This document shows positions 41,201 to 52,967 of a stretch of 64,000 nt of DNA, in pieces. Origin of the DNA: Anoplopoma fimbria (taxonomy: Eukaryota; Chordata; Actinopteri; Perciformes; Anoplopomatidae); the NCBI RefSeq assembly GCF_027596085.1, contig NC_072467.1:6327861-6391860 (forward strand), in the 5' to 3' direction. The stretch's first letter is position 1. Each line of letters opens with the position of its first letter. The notes beneath the pieces were generated by a model. That model saw nothing but the letters and a program-made list of their open reading frames with translations. It ran no database searches and was not told the DNA's origin. The translations under genes were made by a program, and so were the position numbers.

Positions 41201-44200
41201 GCTGCAGGAAATCAAGAAAATACACACAATACCTGTAAAACCAACAAAAGAACATCGGCGTTGGAAAGTAGGGTCAGCCTTTTCTGTGTTATTTTTTTTC
41301 CTATCTGCATCACACAAAGTTAGAACGGCAGAGTATAAATGTGGGCTCTGAATGTTCAGCTGACAGCTGGTCATGAGCTGGTACATGCTGAGCCTTTATA
41401 AAAGAACAATGTAGACTTAAAGTAAAATAAAAGTATGCTGTTAGAAGTTCTACTACAGTGGAGAATTAGGGTCAACAGGGACATGAGAATTATTTGGCTT
41501 GGTTTACCTTGATGTGAGAAATTTTCAACATCTTTTGATAATGTATTTTTTCCCAATGTTTTTTTTTTATCATAATAATACAACTTTAAAATGAATGACT
41601 TTATAACTTTATTTCAACAAAGACATATCAACAATCAATTTAGTAATAACAAAACAAAATGGTCATATTGTTTCTAAATATTATAAATGATGTTGTGTTG
41701 TTTCAGAAAAGGTTATTTTAAAAATGTATTTAACCAATTCATGCACTGTGTTGACATCATTGATCCCAAAATATATACTATAAGCTAGTTATAATAATGA
41801 CAAGGGCATGGATTTACTAAGGACAAGCTGATTCACATTTCAACGAAATGCAATAAAAATGAATACACATGCCTTTTCAAATTATAAATCTATATGTCAG
41901 TGGTAAAATCTGGTATTTTGGTGACTTTAAGTTTAAAAAAGATGACACATTGCATGACTTTGTCAAGCCCAGGTACTAGTAGGAATTCAAAGTACAGGGG
42001 GTTTCATCTTTTAAATGTCCTTTCTTACTATTCCCACCTAGGTCTCTCCAGACAACTGTTAAAGGTTTTTGGCCCATCTACCCACGCTCAAAATGACAAC
42101 TCCGCCATGAGTTGATTTCATTTGTAGGTTTCAGTGAGCCCAGCACAGTAATTGAGTATGAGGAATGGGAGCTATAGCCATTCCCCATGTTCCCCTGTCC
42201 ACCTCATCACCTGCCATCTATGTAACTGTCCATCTACTGTCCCCATGGGAATCCATTCCATCATAGCTGGTAATGGCTTTCAGGTTGTCCAGATAATGGC
42301 TTAACTGAGGTTGGGTTGTAACTCCCCGATATGTCTGGATGAGTGGCAGGTCTTAAACTATGCATACAGCCATTTGCTTTTCAGGTTATATGATTGGGAA
42401 GCCACAAAGGCACTTATCTGTGTATAATTATATTAAATAATTATGAAATTTAGCAAATTTCCAAGTAATTAAACTTTATGGACCTTCCATATACTAAGAC
42501 AAGCTCGGAGACTATAGATTCCGCTTTGCTAATCCAAATATAAACTGTTGACCAAAACAACTGAGACCGCTGTCTTGGTTAAACTTGAGTTAAAAATGAA
42601 TAAGGCATCCACATAATGGAATAGGACAGATCATGAACAGACCATTAAGGTAGTATAAGTGCATTTTTACCATTTTCCATTTACTTATTTTTATTTTTTT
42701 TTTTTTGGAGAGAACTTTCTCATTTTGAAATTCCACTACAACTGATACCCATTTGAAGTAATGTCACAAAAAAGCTCTCTAGGGGCGTGTTATGATTTTT
42801 CTAAGTACCCTTAAACCATGCCATTTTTGAAAATAGTTATGTTTGAGTCTTCCTACTTGGTGCACATATAGCAAAAATGGCTGAAATAAACCCACTATGC
42901 CACCATAAAACACAATTTTCTTGCAACAGATCCATTGCATTAGATCAGCTATGCAGACTTTAACTATGCTGGGTACCAATTATAACATGTTGGTTATCCG
43001 TTTAGAAAACCATTTGTATGTCTTGGATACACAACCTGTGCCCTCTGAATTCAAGGACACTATATATGCTGAAGGACAGCACTCAGAATCGCCTAAATTG
43101 ACATAAAATCCAATTACTGTTTCCTGCATGTCCATTATTACATTTCTTAAGGGGAACCAGGCAGGGTCTATACTCCCATCTGGCATGAAAATGGCAACAG
43201 TACAACAAGGTAATGGTATTTTCTTATTCTCCTCTCCATGTGACCAATATGTGGTCAATATCAATTTCTATGTCCAAACTGCTGTCCAAACTGTGTTTAC
43301 TTCTCCCTTATGCATCGAATACAAATAGGCAGTTATGTTTCATTCTCCGCTTGACAGCTAGTGGCATTTTGTTTCTCTATAAGGGCTGTCATTCTGTCAA
43401 ATTCCAAGATGCAACAGCAAAACAGGAAAGCGGTACTGTGGTGCATGCTAGAAACAGACAGAAGGATGGTGGCAAAATTGTGAATTAAACACCTGTTAAA
43501 GGACGTCTTTTCAAGGGACCAAATTGGCACTTATTGAGAAGAAAACAGGGAGATATGAAATTGTAAGAGTGAATACTGCATGTTTTAAGAAGGAAGAGAA
43601 TGAATGCCATTGCCTAGAATTAGAGTGTATGTGTACTCATTGCTCTGCACCTAGGGTATACAGTGCATGTGCATGCCATGTATCTATTTAAGCATATTAA
43701 TTTATGTTCTGTATATTTTTTGCCTTAAGAACTGGAAAATGGCATGGGACCAAAGGGTGGCATAGTGAAATTAAGGGGTGACATGACAGAAGCATTCTTT
43801 TGCTGGGTATTAAGTGAAATCATTATAATGTTTTAATGATGGTTTTTAAAGTCAAGGCACTGGAAAAGGCTCATCAGGCAATGCAATGGTGCAGAGTCTC
43901 AGTTATTGAAAGTCCTATCACTATAATTTTAGTCCAGTGCAGCAGATAAGGTCCAATAAAATAGGTGTACTACTGTATATGCAAGTTACAATCAGTGTAC
44001 AATACATTATGCTTTATATCATGACATTATCAATGAATTAAGCTTATTAGGAATAAGATGAGTTTTAAAAATACACAGATACACACAAAGGTAAAACAGT
44101 GAGCTAGTTTCAGCTGTGAATAATCAGAGTACACTGGGCTTTTTTGGGAGTGTGGCTTAAAGAAACAGGTCCTTAAAGAGAGCATTTTAGACAGAGGGTG

Positions 44201-44240
44201 AATACAGGTATATTAGGACAGACATGAGCATAATATGTCT
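35265..44240. other. about 9 kb without recognisable gene or repeat
   Basis: AT-rich unique DNA. I examined the frames of 60-107 codons on both strands (for example 36217 end, 38286-38005 minus, 41386-41063 minus, 43264-42980 minus). None contains a domain, transmembrane bundle or motif I recognise. The block at 35960-36230 is richer in G+C than its surroundings but has no clear identity. Confidence 0.55.
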
Positions 44241-44248
44241 CCTTAACG

Positions 44249-44264
44249 GTAGTAGTAGTAGTAG
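44249..44264. repeat. (GTA)n tract, 5 units
   Basis: A short trinucleotide GTA repeat in AT-rich DNA. Confidence 0.9.
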
Positions 44265-45267
44265 AATTATTTGTACCATTTTTATGATTGAGACTCACCT
44301 ATGACAAATGAGTATTACATGTTCACAAATAATAAATAGAAATGCTGTCATTTACGTGTTTGACATCCAAGCAACATTCTAGCAGTATTGCCTTATTAGT
44401 ATGACATCTAAAATAAGCATCACATCAAAGGTAAAGCACCTGCACTCTTAAGGAATATCTTGGTTTGTTTTCAGATGAGAAGTATGGCATTTGAAATGCA
44501 TGATACGATGGAAAGGAGCACCAGGGTTGGTCTGTGGATGGGGGACTCAGTACAATGTGGTTGAGCATTCAAAGCTGAAATAAATAAATATAAAAAACAT
44601 TTTATATTCTTTATCAGCGGTAAGAAGACATAATTTAAGTAGCAGCTGCCACACAATGTTGCTGCACTTTTTATCTGTGTGATGCAAGGCCAATTCAGTA
44701 GTAAGATATCACAAGATTGACCAGACAACTAACACACAAGCTACTGTAATATCAATTCTGTGTGCAACACAAACGGGTACAAACAAACATATTCTGAAAC
44801 TTTTTTTTTTCTTCACGGACAAGCATGACCGTGCAATCGTTGAAGTTTTCCACTGGCATTTTTCATGTGAATGGGCTCAAATGACATGAAAACTGAGCTT
44901 TAATATGTAGAATTGATCATATTAAACATGGATCATTTAATTTTCTCATTAAATGTTTCAAAACTGGGAAGCCAGCCATGATTCAATAGTTTTTGCTTGT
45001 GAGCTACTATCTTGGATGGAGACAGCTGAACTAGTACTGACTCTCATGTTAGTACATTACATCTCATTGGCAGAGCAGACTAAAGGTTTGACACTGTTTT
45101 GCATCACTTCTGATCACTAAAACTGACTGCAACCATTGGCCTACATAACAAAAACACAACAAATGTTGCAGGAACAAGCCTAGAATAACTGCAAGAGCAC
45201 AGTTTAATGATAAAAACTGACTTTGGAAATATTTTTCTAAGCAAATAATTGAGATGGCATCCGCTTA

Positions 45268-45373
45268 TGTCTCTCTCCTTTTCCTCACAAACACACACAT
45301 ACACACAAATACCACTGCTATACAAGTGGTATTTGTGTGTATGTGTGTGTTTGTGAGGAAAAGGAGAGAGACA
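45268..45373. repeat. perfect 49-bp inverted repeat, 8-nt loop
   Basis: The left arm 45268-45316 (begins TGTCTCTCTCC, ends AATACCACT) is the exact reverse complement of the right arm 45325-45373 (begins AGTGGTATT, ends GGAGAGAGACA). The loop is GCTATACA. I checked the pairing base by base and found no mismatch. The base just outside each arm does not pair. The arms include CA-rich sequence but are not simple repeats throughout, so chance pairing is excluded. RNA from either strand would fold into a 49-bp duplex. No family termini or target duplication are evident. Confidence 0.95.
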
Positions 45374-46705
45374 CAAACCAGAATAAAGCGATAAAGAGCG
45401 GCTTAAACTAAGAGATAGGGCAACTGTAGTGGGCCAAGAAAAGGGTTTTTGTACTGCAGGGGAATTGGTGTGGAGCAAAACGATTGTTTGATAAGAAAGA
45501 TGTCAGAATCACTCCAGAGAAACGTTAACCTGATACAGTGCCACAACATTGAGTGTTTTGAGAGGAATCCTTTTATTGACTTGATGACTTTGCCAGCACT
45601 GTTCAGTATGAGTGTATATCTGTGCCGATTGGAAACCTGATTTGGTGGGGAAGAGTGGCATACAAAAAAAGACTTCAGGGGTGTTCTCACACTTGAATCT
45701 TTTAGTTCACTCAGTTGCAGCCTGCATGGAGAGGTGTGGCCTTAAAGGCCTTAAATTTATGAAATATTTGATTTAGAATCAAAGTAACAGACACATTATT
45801 ATATCTTTGCTGTGTGTCCCTTAACTTGTTTACCTTTGGAGCAGGAACTTGATCTGATTAGCATATCATATTATGCTAATTTACAATATATTTCACTTTA
45901 AAGCTGAAGAATGTATGGTGCTGTTTTCTTCTCCTCCAGGAGAGGGCAATGAGGCTGTACACTGTTTACTCTCTGAAGTGTGGTCATCAAATATGTTAGG
46001 AACTGTAAGAAAGAGTTTTACTATTACTGTATACACCCTTTTTGATCAATTATAGCAAAGCCTTTTTATTTAAAACAGTCAAACTCTAGAATGATTTCTC
46101 TAAGGGTATCAAGTATGTTAATAAATACACACTGCTTTCTCTGAACACACCTACAATATCTTCTAAATATAAATATGTGTTATTTACAAGTAAAACATTT
46201 AAAAAAATGTCAACAATTGAGATGTGTATCTCCTGCATGTGTTCTGCAATACAACCTTGCATACAAACATAATTAGGCAGGATTAGAGGAAACCCTTTCT
46301 CATTATCTCCTTAGAGTGTCTGGGGTTCATAGAGGTTTTAATTGTGCTTGACTGGCAGGACCTTGGTGCCCCCTCACAAGCATTTGATCTTCAAAGAGCC
46401 CCCTCCACGTTGCAGCACAAAGAGCTCTCCATGATCTCCACTCACCTCTTGATTTCCTGGTTGCTGTCTTTGTAAGGGACCGGCTCTTTTATACTCATCC
46501 ATGCAGCGAGGTGTGTAAAGCAAGGTTACACAAGTAGATCATTATGCTCAGCATGTTGACTGTACACACGTCTGTGAGTTTGTAATACAGAAACAGAACA
46601 CAGCTAGTGAGAAAACAGAATTGAAACGCGTTGACTTGTACTGTGTTGTATGGGTGTTAGGAAATACTCAGTAACAGTTCAAAGACATCATACAAAAGGG
46701 CATCA
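45374..46705. other. non-coding, no gene seen
   Basis: AT-rich DNA. A CTCF-like word CCAGGAGAGGGCAAT lies at 45936-45950. The frames of up to 95 codons have no recognisable features. Confidence 0.55.
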
Positions 46706-46709
46706 TTCT

Positions 46710-46922
46710 CTAGACCAGACAACCCCAGACAACAGAGAAAAAAGATGAGGTGTCCTCCAATAGAAGATCAGACTAGGCAGCCTTGGACAACCTCGCCTCA
46801 AACAAACTGCATCAGACCAAAAGGCCTTAGACAAAACAATAGATGGCAAAATGGTATCAGACAAACGGACCGGAGATAAACGGTATCAGAACAGATGGCC
46901 TCAGAACAAACAGCCTCAGGCT
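46710..46922 (+). repeat. decayed minisatellite, about 14-15 bp unit
   Basis: Roughly a dozen diverged units of the form CCTCAGACAAACGG can be followed. Examples are CCTCAAACAAACTG, CATCAGACCAAAAGG, TATCAGACAAACGG, TATCAGAACAGATGG and CCTCAGAACAAACAG. Unit length varies by several bases, as in an old array. Matching units in reverse orientation occur near 47821-47860. Confidence 0.7.
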
Positions 46923-47259
46923 GAATCCAGTGAATTTCCCTGCTCCAGCACGGTGAGTGAAGACTCTCTCACTTGCAGGAATTACATTCCTGATTTGGAT
47001 GTCTGCTTTTCAAAATAACATTGCAGGTTGTTAAAAGTGTTTAAAAGTAATCTTAACACATTTGTTTTCTATTTGATTCAATGCACTAACTATGTTTGAG
47101 TACAAAAAATATTAACATTATTAAAACATTAAACACACTGTCACTCTCAACTCGTCAAATGCCGACACTTGGTCAGTGGCCGTATGCTTTATTCTATTAC
47201 ACTCTAGATACCCCTCTAGCATCAGTTTTGAACTTGTCAGGCATGTCGCTTTACTTAGT

Positions 47260-47640
47260 TATTAAATATACTTACGAAACAAAAGTACTTGATTGGGTTA
47301 AGGCAACAAAAGTACTTGGTAAGTCTAAGAAAATAATGTGGTTTTGGGTTAAAACAACTACGTTTGTTACATTAAATAACTAAGGTTACACAACAACCTT
47401 ACAACAACAACAAAACTACGGTAAAATAAGCGAATGCTGTTGCGTCTCCTGGCTAAAAGTCCTGTGTCTGTCTAACTCGTCCAACATCCCCTCCAGCCTG
47501 CAATACGTGGACTTCCTTTGCTGTTTATGCAACTTCGGTTGCTCTGACTGTCAAATTATGACGCATGTGGGTGAAATTGCATCCTATTCACACGCTAAAG
47601 GGTGGCCCGGTGTGTCGGTATGAGACGCTGAGGTGCACTG
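47260..47640 (+). repeat. fish dispersed repeat (GGCAACAAAAGTACTTGG type)
   Basis: The first part has GGTTAAGGCAACAAAAGTAC and GGTTTTGGGTTAAAACAACT. The second has TGTGTCTGTCTAACTCGTCC and CTGACTGTCAAATTATGACG. All match a repeat I recognise as very common in percomorph-type fish genomes. I do not know its formal classification. No coding frame, boundaries approximate. Confidence 0.55.
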
Positions 47641-47816
47641 ACAAAGCAAATGTAATTATTGAATTGCAAATTGTAGTCGCTTACACAACTTGTTACTAAA
47701 ACAAGTGATGACATTACTGCTGCCCAACAGATGATATTTGTTCTTTATTCTAATTAAAGGAAGCGTATGTTGCTGCTAGCACAACACAGTCACATGGGAG
47801 TGGGGACATTGCTGCC

Positions 47817-47940
47817 TCACCTGAGGCTGTTTTGTCTGAAAGTGTTTTGTCAGAGGCTGACTAGCCCGATGCTCAGTTGTACAGGACTTCACAATTGACA
47901 GTGTTTTTCCTGTGACCTGAAGCCTTTTGTCCTCAGGAAT
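47817..47940 (-). repeat. inverted minisatellite units
   Basis: On the minus strand this reads CCTGAGGACAAAAGG (47937-47923), then CAGCCTCTGACAAAACA, CTTTCAGACAAAACA and GCCTCAGGTG (about 47860-47817). These are the units of the minisatellite at 46710-46922 in the opposite orientation. Confidence 0.55.
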
Positions 47941-49555
47941 GATGCTGTCTGGTAATTGATACTGAGGTCTGAGAACGTCCTAAAATTCATGCACTTGCGT
48001 TTTTAGCTTTTCCAGGTTATTGATTGCTGTCAGAAGAAGTTATGATGTTTTTCTCTTACCTCTTCCATTTGATTTGTTGCTGCCTCCCATCCATCTCAGT
48101 GATCTGGCATCTTACTCACTGTTCTTCCCCCATTGGGCATTCTCTGTGACATGACATGACCATGAGTGGCAGCTTGAGTGCGTCTTTGTCTTTGTGAGCA
48201 ATATTGTAGCTTGCAAGCAAAACCCCATATTTATACACACAACATGAGGGTAGTGAGCAAAGTTCATTCATTGCACCCAATTACTCAGAGCACTCCAAGC
48301 CATTTTCTGCACTCAAATTAATTCATTTTTGATTGTCAGTGCCCAGGCTTAGTACAATGCCCTTCATAAATCTTTTTTTTTCTGTTGTAGTTCTGAGTTG
48401 GAAGGAAAACCTGCATAGCTTGTCCATGGCATATGGCATTTGGCTGCCTACCCCTGGTCTTACCAATTATAAAAAGAAAATTAAAAATCCATTCACTTCC
48501 ATAGCCCTACTACCTTCTTATATTTTGTAGTACAATTTTCTGAGAAAACCCACTCAGATTTCAGGTTACTACTTTTCTGATATTCAAACATAAAAATCCT
48601 ACTTTAAGGTCACAATGTTATTTCTCTGTTTTCCCCTTTTATCTATCTGCTTTACTGCATTGTATACCATTGCAGATAGCTATAACCTTGGGTGTTGAAA
48701 TCTACAGCAGTTTGCTCTGCTATCTCCTTTATCACCATCCATTGCCATTGGTTCAACAAGGGTGGTGTTGAACTGAATAAATCATTTCCATATGTATCCT
48801 CAGTGAGCTGTACAGTGTTGACATACATAATACAAAAAAATGCCTGGAATATTACAGAGTCTCTCATGTGGAGCACCAAGAAAATTGCCTTAGGTGGAGA
48901 TGAACAGTCCGCTTGGACAGGTGTGCTCTCCAGAATTCATGATTTTGGGGTAGGTTCATGCATAATATTGAAGTATATTTTTGACACAGATTCATTATTC
49001 TACACACACTGTCATATACATTGAAGGCAGAATGAAGTATGTGTATACAGAATCAGCATGGTAGTATAAAACCATGCTACAGGGTATTGAAGAGACAAAA
49101 CATACAAGACGTGAACTGAGAAACTGTGGTGAAGGTGACCATATGCTACTGCAAACCAAAAAATGTTCATGAGAAAAAATCTTTGGAGTTTGTCAGGACA
49201 AATTGAAATGTCTGAAATTACTTAATCCAATAAAGCAAGAAGTCATCATTTTCTGTTCCACTTTTGAACTGACAGCATTGGCTTTTTTTTAACAGTGACT
49301 GCTCCATCCATGCTTGCACCTGGAAGAACAGTCTATTCATGCATCCGTTGGATTTAAGGCCAGACATCCTTGGCCACGTGGCTTGGTGCTGCTTGAAGGG
49401 GGCCCAGAACATTTCTTTTGGTAACAATGCAAGCCAGTGCAGAGGAAATTAGGTTGCAAGGCAGAACCAGACGAGGAATTTTCTTAAGTAAGATGGCTGT
49501 CATGTCTCGAGCTCCTCCTCAACCCTGCCCGTAATATATGTGACATATAGTCAGA
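47941..49555. other. non-coding, no gene seen
   Basis: AT-rich unique DNA. The frames at 48692-49024 (+) and 49218-49427 (-) carry no motif I recognise. Confidence 0.6.
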
Positions 49556-49935
49556 ACATTGATTTTATATATTAAAATGAATAAAAAGAAAATATATATA
49601 AATTAAAAAAAGAAAATAAAAAAAAGAAAATATATATATTGCTATATATGTGGGATGTTAAAATGTGATTTATAAAAAGCATATATAAGTTTAATATATG
49701 TTACATGCAATAACATATATGTTATACATTTATGTCTTACATACATGTTCCTAATCTGTTTGTCTTATATATGTTCTTGCATTGATATTAGGTATATGAA
49801 TTGGAAATACAAAATGCATTTATCTAGGATATAAATTACTCAAATATATGAAACATATGTTGGATGTACATTTAACATGTGTTTACTCATCTATTACATA
49901 TATGATCTTCTAATACAGGTTATATATCAATCTAC
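49556..49935. repeat. AT-rich degenerate repeat (ATATATGTT words)
   Basis: About 380 bp dominated by AAAATATATAT, ATATATGTTA and CATATATG words and (A)n runs. It is low-complexity and partly self-complementary. No clear unit length. Confidence 0.7.
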
Positions 49936-50614
49936 AGTGTTGCAGTCCAGTGGATCTTAAAAATGCACATGGCATGACTCAAATGTTTGAGTCAAAATGA
50001 AATGAATGGATTCAATAGGGCCAAATGACTCCTAAACTTAAACTGTTAAAACTATAAATCATATCAAAAATATGAATGGTTGCAGCTTATTTCAGAATGT
50101 GCTCAATATGTTAAACCAAAATGGGTTGTACAGTTAACTATACCTGATATATAAGTCCACATGGTGGTGAAATATCCTTAATAAGCTTAAGGGATGCAAA
50201 CCAACACTCTAGCAAAGTTCAATTTTGCTTTAAAGTTTGAAATGTGTCAAAAGCTGAAATGGTGTGGATCTATCATTATAAGTACACAGTTATAGGTCTT
50301 TGCAGGCCTTGCTCTAGGGGTCTTGCAAACATCATACTCACAGTTTCCAGTGTGGTGGAAGGTGATGCCAACTGTGGTTGCGGGCTCAGCCCCCTTGGCT
50401 TCTACCCCACATGCTTGCCTCTTTATAAAACATGACAAAAAAAAAACTGATTATTAAAACCTGGGGTTAGTAAATCTGATAATAAGAAGCCATGGGTAAA
50501 TTAGGCCAAATCCCACTGGATCTGAGCTCCACCTCCTTTAGGACCAGGACGAACAAGGCTTTCATTCATCTCGATTAATTTATCTGCATCAGTTCCGGAG
50601 AACTTGATGGAATA

Positions 50615-50660
50615 AGCTGCTCTTCACAACCAAGTGCAACCAGCCTTTCAGGACCACATA
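50615..50660 (+). repeat. left inverted flank of LINE region
   Basis: AGCTGCTCTTCACAACCAAG (50615-50634) is the exact reverse complement of 52860-52879. Similarity continues outward with gaps into an ACCAGCCTTTC versus GCCAGCCAGCC stretch. The pair brackets the LINE relic. Confidence 0.7.
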
Positions 50661-50789
50661 ATAAGATGACTTTAAAGACGAGTTGTCACTCTATGGGCCT
50701 CTTTTCCAAAGTAACCGAGGGAGCGTACTATGATGATTTGGAGCTGTCTTGTAAGTCACCTCTATTTGAGGACTAACAAAGTGAACCTG

Positions 50790-52791
50790 AGGGCACACAG
50801 GGCATCATCAAGGTCGAAAACATCAGGCACAACCTCACCCCCAACCAACCTGACCCTCCCCTTGATGCAATCTCATTGACTCTGGCTCAAAAAAGAAATC
50901 TCAAATTTGCCACGCACTCTGCCCTCAAAAACACTCCCTCTTAAAAGGATGTCATGGAATTAGTGAAACATCATGCCCCATGATGACATAGCCCTCGACC
51001 ACTTTGCTGAGGTCACTCAAGCTGAGCTCTCCAGCATTGTTTTAAAAATGAACTCCTCCACCAGCTCTTTGGACCCCATCCCCACATCACTATTGAAAGC
51101 ATGTCTCACAGCCATTGTCCCCAGTGCAACATACATAATAAACAGGTCCCTGTCTACTGGTAAAGTAGCCCCCTCCCTCAAACTGGCAGCCATCAAACCT
51201 GTGCTTAAAAAGCACAATCTGGATCCTGAGGTCCTCTCCAACTACCGTCCCATCTCAAACCTGCCTTTCTTAGCGAAAGTCTTGGAAAAGGTTGTCACCG
51301 TCCAGCTATATCTCCACTCCCACCAGCTCTATGAAACCTTCCAGTCCGGTTTCAGACCTTTCCACAGCACTGAAACTGCTCTGGTGAGGGTGGTAAATGA
51401 CCTCCTAAGGGCGGCAGACTCAGGATCCCCCAGTTTGCTAATCTTGCTGGACTTAAGCGCTGCTTTCGACACGGTGGACCATAGCATCCTGTATCGGCGC
51501 CTCCAGGAGGTGGGAATCAAAGGCACTGCCCTGGACTTCTTTCATTCCTACCTCACAGGACAGCAGGAATATGTTGCCCTTGGCAAAGTCACCTCCAGCA
51601 TCAGATGCGTTACCTCCGGTGTCCCCCAGGGGTCAGTCCTGGGCCCCCTGCTCTTCTTAATATACATGCTGCCCCTGGGAAAAATACTACGGAGCCATAA
51701 CATCAAATTCCACTCGTATGCTGACGATACACAAATTTACCTGCAAACTAACCTTGACAAACACCTGGCACTATCCCGGGCTACCAAATGCCTGGATGAC
51801 ATCCAGCACTGGATGAGCAGCAACTCACTACAGCTAAATGGCAGCAAGTCAGAAGCCATTCTCATTGGCACCCCCCATCAGACAAAAAACCCACATCACC
51901 ATCAATGGCCACCCCATTCCTCTGTCCTCACTGGTCACAAACCTGGGCGTCAAGCTGGACTCATCATTGTCCTTTTATGCGCACATCAAATCTGTCTGCC
52001 AAACATCATTCTACCACCTGAGAAACATCTCAAGGCTAAGACCCTCACTACCCAAACGTGATGCAGAAAAGTTGGTGCACGCATTTATCAGCTCTCGGGT
52101 TGACTACTGTAACTCTCTGCTCGCAGGTCTACCAGCCAAAACCATCCAGAGGTTACAATATGTCCAAAACAGTGCCGCCCGGGTTCTCACCAGGACACGG
52201 AAATCAGAACACATCACCCCAGTCCTCCATTCCCTCCACTGGCTTCCCATAAAACAACGCATCACTTTCAAAGTACTTCTCCTAGTATTCAAGGCCATAA
52301 GCTGTACCGGTCCAACCTACCTCCTGGACCTCCTCACCCCTCAATCCACATCCAAGACACTTAGGTCAGGCAACTCCAACATCCTTGCGGTTCCCCGGAC
52401 AAAGCTGGCTACCATGGGAGATCGTGCCTTCTCTTCACTGGGGCCACGCCTGTGGAATAAGCTCCCGGAGAAGATCAGGGCCTAAGACTCCCTCACCGCT
52501 TTTAAATCAAATCTTAAAACTCACCTGTTCCTCTCTGCCTTCCCCTAAGGTCTTGGCTTTGTGTAATTTAGATTGCTTGTTTTGGGTGGTTGTTCAGTTT
52601 TATTATATATTCTTAGATTTCATTATGATTAAATTAATTCATTTATTTAAATTTTTATTTTATTTTTTGTTTGTTTTTAGCGTTTTATTATGATATTTGA
52701 TTATTGTGATTGTTTTACCCTGTGCAGCACCTTGAGATTTCTTTGTATTTTAAAGTGTGCTATATAAATAAAATCCATTATTATTATTAGA
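50790..52791 (+). mobile_element. L2/CR1-group LINE, 5'-truncated
   Basis: This non-LTR retrotransposon relic retains part of the linker before the reverse transcriptase, the RT domain and the C-terminal region. It has a 3' untranslated tail with CAGCACCTTGAGATTT and GTGCTATATAAATAAA, then ATT repeats ending near 52791. The endonuclease domain and 5' end are missing, typical of incomplete target-primed reverse transcription. The RT motifs and the C-terminal SRVDYCNSLLAGLP and LHWLPIKQRI segments place it with fish L2-type (CR1-superfamily) elements. Its tail lacks the GGATA-loop hairpin seen in the SINE at 8543, so it is not that SINE's direct partner. Target duplications are not evident. The upstream limit is approximate. 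Confidence 0.92.
50801..52548 (+). pseudogene. LINE reverse transcriptase, frameshifted
   Basis: The reverse transcriptase of the LINE. In life it would copy the element's RNA at a nicked chromosomal target. Three reading phases are needed. 50801-50938 encodes a pre-RT piece (GIIKVENIRHNLTPNQP) that ends in a stop. 50973-52061 is the main 362-codon frame with LSNYRPISNLPF, the catalytic LDLSAAFD (residues 159-166), GVPQGSVLGPLLF (from 216) and the catalytic YADD (249-252). A one-base shift at about 51880-51890, in an A- and C-rich run, moves the homologous reading to the frame ending at 52485. A premature TAA at 52483-52485 follows the LWNKLPEKIRA segment. The remaining tail DSLTAFKSNLKTHLFLSAF continues in the same frame to a natural stop at 52546-52548. 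The catalytic Asp residues survive, so decay looks recent, but no intact protein can be made from this copy. Confidence 0.92.
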
Positions 52792-52967
52792 GTACCATGG
52801 GCCTCGAGTACCTCGATCGTTCTCACTGGCTGTGACCAGAGACAGGCTGGCTGGCTGTGCTTGGTTGTGAAGAGCAGCTGATCCCGTAAAGAGTAACAGT
52901 GTGCTTTCGTAATTAAGGAGGGCAGGTTCAGCCTAGTCTTTAAGTCAATATTATACCATGGTGGCAT
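52792..52967. repeat. right inverted flank of LINE region
   Basis: It contains CTTGGTTGTGAAGAGCAGCT (52860-52879), the inverted counterpart of 50615-50634, with further weak similarity on both sides. A minus-strand frame across it (LLFTTKHSQPACLWSQP) parallels LLFTTKCNQPFRTT from the left flank. The two may be pieces of an older repeat into which the LINE inserted, or products of a rearrangement. Confidence 0.55.

Noticed and set aside
45104..45478. 124-codon minus-strand frame as a gene
   Set aside because: It runs through the inverted repeat and its CA-rich arms; the translation is low complexity and shows no family.
46710..46922. CRISPR-like array
   Set aside because: Units are contiguous, diverged and of uneven length without unique spacers, and the DNA is from an animal.
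50973..52061. The longest frame as a host gene
   Set aside because: It carries LINE reverse-transcriptase motifs, continues after a frameshift and ends in a LINE-type tail with ATT repeats.
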